A stretch of DNA of 64,000 bases from Phragmites australis (Eukaryota > Streptophyta > Magnoliopsida > Poales > Poaceae), in assembly GCF_958298935.1 (NCBI RefSeq), contig NC_084922.1:746501-810500 (forward strand), given 5' to 3'. The position numbers were made by a program, and so were the translations under genes. A model generated the notes under the pieces. It made no database searches. It had not been told where the DNA came from and saw only the letters and a list, made by a program, of their open reading frames with translations. How positions within the stretch are numbered: the first letter of the stretch is position 1; each line of letters starts with the position of its first letter. Shown piece after piece: positions 60,571 to 64,000 of this stretch.

Positions 60571-62219
60571 TTACACTGTCAAGCCAGGCCTTTCAGGAAG
60601 GGCTTCAAGGAAGAAGCAACCGTAGGCTGCAACGCAAAGGATGGAATTAAGATCATATCAACAAGAAGTAACAACAGAAAATTTTCAGAATGCATTCTGG
60701 AGCCATTGTTGAGCAACAGGGAGCACAAGCTACCTTCAGAAGAACATCGCATTTACAAATGAATAAGTTAAGGGCGTGACTCCTAATCTGTTGACTGAAA
60801 AAACCACAAATTTCAGTCACTTCTGTGATGGCCGTTGGATTAAAATCCAACCATCCAAATCCTTCTCTCTCTTTCTCTCTTCATCCCACTACAATCGCGC
60901 GACCCTATCGCTTTTCACCCAAACCAGCGACCGCCGCCCCTTTCCCCGCCCACGCATTTCCGCCCTCAGCCGCCGCCTCATCCACCCCTACCGCCGCTCA
61001 AAGCGGCTACCGGCGACAAGGCGGCGCCGGAACCCCTTACCGTCTCGCCCTCCGCCCCACCTCCACCTCCGCCCTTACCGATCTGCGCTGCCAACCCGGG
61101 ACGCTGCCCGCGGCCGCCGCCCTCCTCCAACCGGCGGTCAGTGGCGCCACTGCCGCCCCCCCCCCCCCCTCCCTCCCTCCCTCTAAGGTTGGGTGCCCGG
61201 GTGAACTGAGCCCTAAACCCCCAAACTCTAGCCCGGCGGAGCGAAGCTGCACGGCGTGGAGAGGAGGAAGACGAGCACTTGGAGACCACAATAAGATCAA
61301 CAGTAGAGCTCGTCGACAGAAATTTTCTCCGATTTCAGGCAAGTGATGCCTACCTAGACATTCCGATAATTTTTTCATAAGAAAATTGCCCTCATAACAC
61401 TCAATCCGAACCGTTTTGCTGCGGTAACATCATATTTATTGCCTACTGCAAAAAATACCACCGGATTCCTTCCCGTCCTCCCTCCGTGCAGCACTCTGTT
61501 AGCACCTTCTTCTCCGACGAGCTCTATCCTCTCCGGCGGGCGAAGGGAACCGGAGAGATGCGAGGAGGACGAGCAGAAAGGGGTGCTTGCCTGCGAGAGC
61601 GTGCGCGATGTCTCGGCAGTCGGCGTCGTGGACATCGAGCTTCTCGAGCCCTTCACCGGTTCTCCTCTTTCATGCCGTCGGTGAGATGGAAATGTGCAGA
61701 TCCCGGCGGACGGCTCGGCGGCTGGGTCGGGCCGCGGGAGCTCGCGCGCGCTGCCTGCTTCTCCCCCGACGGGCAGCCGTGGCTCGGCTTGGGCAGCGGG
61801 AGCCCCTCCGCCCGCTCGTCCAGATCCAGCAAGGTTGGCGGGAGGAGGGAGTGCGCGTCGGGGGACGGGACGACTAGCACAGGGAGGCGCCGGAAGACCT
61901 AACCGCTTCCAAATCCACCGGAGACGCAAGCAAGCCGCCACGCCTTCTTCTTCTCGACGGCTTGGCCTGGCTGGCGTGCCCCAAATTTGAAACGCACGCG
62001 AGGCGAGGAGACGATGCTTCCAACGGGGGACCCCCTCTATTATACTGCCGTGGGTCCAGTGGGTGCCGCCCGCTTGAGTGGCAGTGCGGAGGGGAGTCGG
62101 ACGCTGTGTGATGGTTACGTCGCCGCATCGGGGCCGTCCGTTTGCCTCGCTTCGCTAGTTTTTCAATCTTCTTCTACCCCGCTGGCGAGGCTGAGACCCC
62201 CGGATTAAGTGATCTAACC
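60571..62219. other. MYB3R 5' region and unexplained GC-rich block
   Basis: A minus-strand acceptor (TTGCGTTGCAG near 60630) implies a 5'-UTR intron in MYB3R. The leader exon and promoter probably lie between about 60780 and 61340. Beyond that, 61375-62210 is GC-rich with overlapping long frames on both strands (minus 61375-61941, 188 codons; plus 61486-61902, 138 codons). Neither shows a domain I recognise; they may be a gene fragment or chance. Confidence 0.4.
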
Positions 62220-62868
62220 ATGTCTTTCCACAGATCTAAACTATAAAGACACAAATGTATTTAGTGTCAAGCACTCTATCCAACTTTTTAGATAAAATTC
62301 AACGGTCTTCTCACTCCACCACAATATATCATATTTTTCTGTCTTTTTATCTCAACTTGGCACCACAATAGAATCAATGCCCCTGCTCACCCCATAAGCA
62401 CGCGCACACGCCGCCCTTGCCCCGCGGCTCACGCCGGTCCTCCTCCCCACTTCCCTGCACACGCCCTCCACACCCCCCGCCCCTGCAGAGGCGACGCTCA
62501 CGACGAGCTCCCTCCCTCCCCTTGTTCATCCTCACCCCTGCCCCCGTGTCGCCGTTGTCGACGACACTGAGCCCCCTCCTCCCCGCTCTCACCCTCCCTC
62601 CCCCCAGTCATCCTCCCTGTGCTCATCCTATCGCGATTCACGCGGGATCTGTCCCCACACGGGTGATACATATGACGACGGCGAATCCTAGGGAAGTGTG
62701 ACTAGTGGTCCCGACGACCCATATTACAACTACGGATGTGTCGAACATTTCTCTCGAGATTGTCGATTCCCGAAGCCAGGAGTCGTGGTGGCTGCTCCAA
62801 AACCGCCACTACCTGAGCAACCCTCTTAGCAGGCATCAAAGGCTACACAAGTTCCTAAGCGTGATCGG

Positions 62869-63186
62869 GTGAACCACATCACTGCTGAAGGAGCTCAAGA
62901 GGACGATGGTATGCTTATGGGTACGTTATTTGTAAACTCTCAACTCACCATCATACTTTTTAATTCCAGAACATCTCATTCTTTCATCAAGGGCGATTAT
63001 GTCTTGCGTCATGATCTTGTCACCCAACCTCTTTCCACCACTTTCCATATAGATGCGCCTGGTGCAGAAATGCATACCGATCAAAAAGTTCCGATGGTAA
63101 AAATTCTCATCGATGAGGTTTCTATTCTCGCAAACTTGATCTTGATCGACACCAAATGGATAGATATTATCTTAGGGATGAATTAG
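62869..63186 (+). pseudogene. Retrotransposon protease remnant
   Basis: A 105-codon frame containing IILFNSRTSHSFI at the retropepsin active site. The catalytic Asp of the usual FDSGASHSFI is Asn and the Gly is Arg, so it should be inactive. It ends with VSILANLILIDTKWIDIILGMN, the typical D.ILGM end. Confidence 0.8.
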
Positions 63187-63409
63187 TTAATCAAAAATGA
63201 TGCTTTCATCGATTGTCCACGAAGGATCATCTCTCTCAAGAATTCGGCCAATGTTCGGATCCCCCTCCATCTTGGAGAGGATGGTCCCTATCTTTATGCT
63301 TTGGAGGGTACCGCAACCACGGACCTTTGGAGTGTACCAGCGGTGTGCGAGTACCCAGATGTTTATCCTGAGAATTATCGAGAATGCCACCCAACTGGGA
63401 TGTTGAATT

Positions 63410-64000
63410 TGTCATCAAACTTGCACCCGGAATGGCCCCGGTATCGAAAGGGCCCTATCGTATGTCTCCCAATGAATTAATAGAGTTAAAAAAGCAGTTG
63501 AAGAAATTGCTTGAGAAGGATTTCATTCGTTCAAGCTCCTCACCATAGGGATGCCTAGCTATCTTCGTCAAGAAGAAGAATAATACCTTGAGGATGTGTG
63601 TTGATTATCATCCTCTCAATGCAGTCGCTATAAAAAATAAATATCCTCTTCCCCACATTGACATCTTGTTTGATCAATTGACTGCTGCTCATTTCTTCCA
63701 AGATTGATCTAAGGTTCGGTTATCACCAAATAAAATTCTGATCGAAAGACGTTCCTAAAACAGCCTTCTCTATCCGCTATGGACTCTATGAGTATACCAT
63801 CATATCCTTCGGCCTAACCAATGCATCGGCCTACTTTATGTATTTAATGAACACCATGTTCATGGAGGAGTTGGATTCGTTTGTTATAATCTTCATCGAC
63901 GATATCCTTGTTTATTCCAAGACTGAAGAAGAACATGCCCAACATCTTTGAGTCGTTCTTAAAAGGCTCCGTGAACATCGTCTCTATACCAAGTTTAGCA
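63410..64000 (+). pseudogene. Reverse transcriptase remnant, truncated by window end
   Basis: Begins [19 protein letters not shown] and continues with FIRSSSSP, then a TAG at 63546-63548 where gypsy RT usually has Trp. It goes on to [20 protein letters not shown] and [13 protein letters not shown]. Further stops and frameshifts follow 63700. Near 63890-63910, [13 protein letters not shown] coding (ATCTTCATCGACGATATCC) marks the catalytic YxDD-type box. Confidence 0.85.

Larger units (their letters stand above)
62220..64000 (+). mobile_element. Second Ty3/gypsy retrotransposon, degenerate, cut by right window edge
   Basis: Plus-strand order is gag zinc knuckle, protease, reverse transcriptase. 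The knuckle (about 62722-62763) reads YYNYGCVEHFSRDC, with the first two cysteines of CCHC replaced by tyrosine. Protease and RT follow with several stops, so the copy is dead. RT wording ([39 protein letters not shown]) is of the chromovirus-like gypsy type. No LTR is visible in the window; the left boundary is only approximate. Confidence 0.8.

Noticed and set aside
61673..61902. WD40-like reading of the plus frame (ARAACFSPDG)
   Set aside because: Only one short SPDG-like word, no further repeats or WD dipeptides.

Overview
The window is nuclear DNA from a grass, probably a panicoid. The evidence is GC-rich first exons, GT-AG introns, grass-type Ty3/gypsy and Sirevirus-like LTRs, many foldback/MITE relics and a MULE. 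From memory, EMF1-like and MYB3R genes lie close together on the short arm of rice chromosome 1, so this may be the collinear segment; that is inference and was not checked.

Layout. 1-8467 is a decayed minus-strand Ty3/gypsy element. Its 5' LTR is at 7839-8467 and its other LTR lies beyond the left edge. A 1.5-kb Sirevirus-like solo LTR (5007-6506) is nested inside its gag region. The gypsy LTR ends about 80 bp before the last four exons of a plus-strand WD40 gene of the LIN/CERBERUS E3-ligase type (8548-9334). 9.9-17.6 kb holds two diverged LTR-like repeats. Between them are an intact minus-strand hotdog acyl-CoA thioesterase gene (12861-14690) and a broken second copy (11822-12330). 18407-24205 is a complete five-exon minus-strand EMF1-like gene (1131 aa). 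24.2-42 kb is gene-poor: a foldback element (25.4-26.1 kb), microsatellites, a 247-bp MITE (31.06 kb), a 4.7-kb MULE with a perfect 9-bp target duplication (35166-39871), and a Micron-like element flanked by (TA)n (40387-41331). 42071-60553 is a gene cluster: a minus-strand TOM1-like (VHS-GAT) gene, a divergent plus-strand eIF3 subunit L gene, and a convergent minus-strand three-repeat MYB (MYB3R) gene. 62.2 kb to the end is a second degenerate gypsy element on the plus strand.

Exon models for the thioesterase, EMF1, TOL, eIF3L and MYB3R were built by hand from splice signals. In each case the exon lengths sum to an uninterrupted frame (161, 1131, 712, 523 and 873 aa). The genes are independent eukaryotic transcription units: chromatin repression (EMF1), endosomal sorting of ubiquitinated cargo (TOL), translation initiation (eIF3L), cell-cycle transcription (MYB3R) and acyl-thioester hydrolysis.

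I did not find a wholly new biological system. The most unusual items are a frame-neutral exon duplication in EMF1, a duplicated splice acceptor in TOL, a 124-bp TG...CA element with 28-nt perfect inverted ends in a MYB3R intron, and a MULE that has lost its catalytic domain but carries an antisense zinc-finger reading frame.
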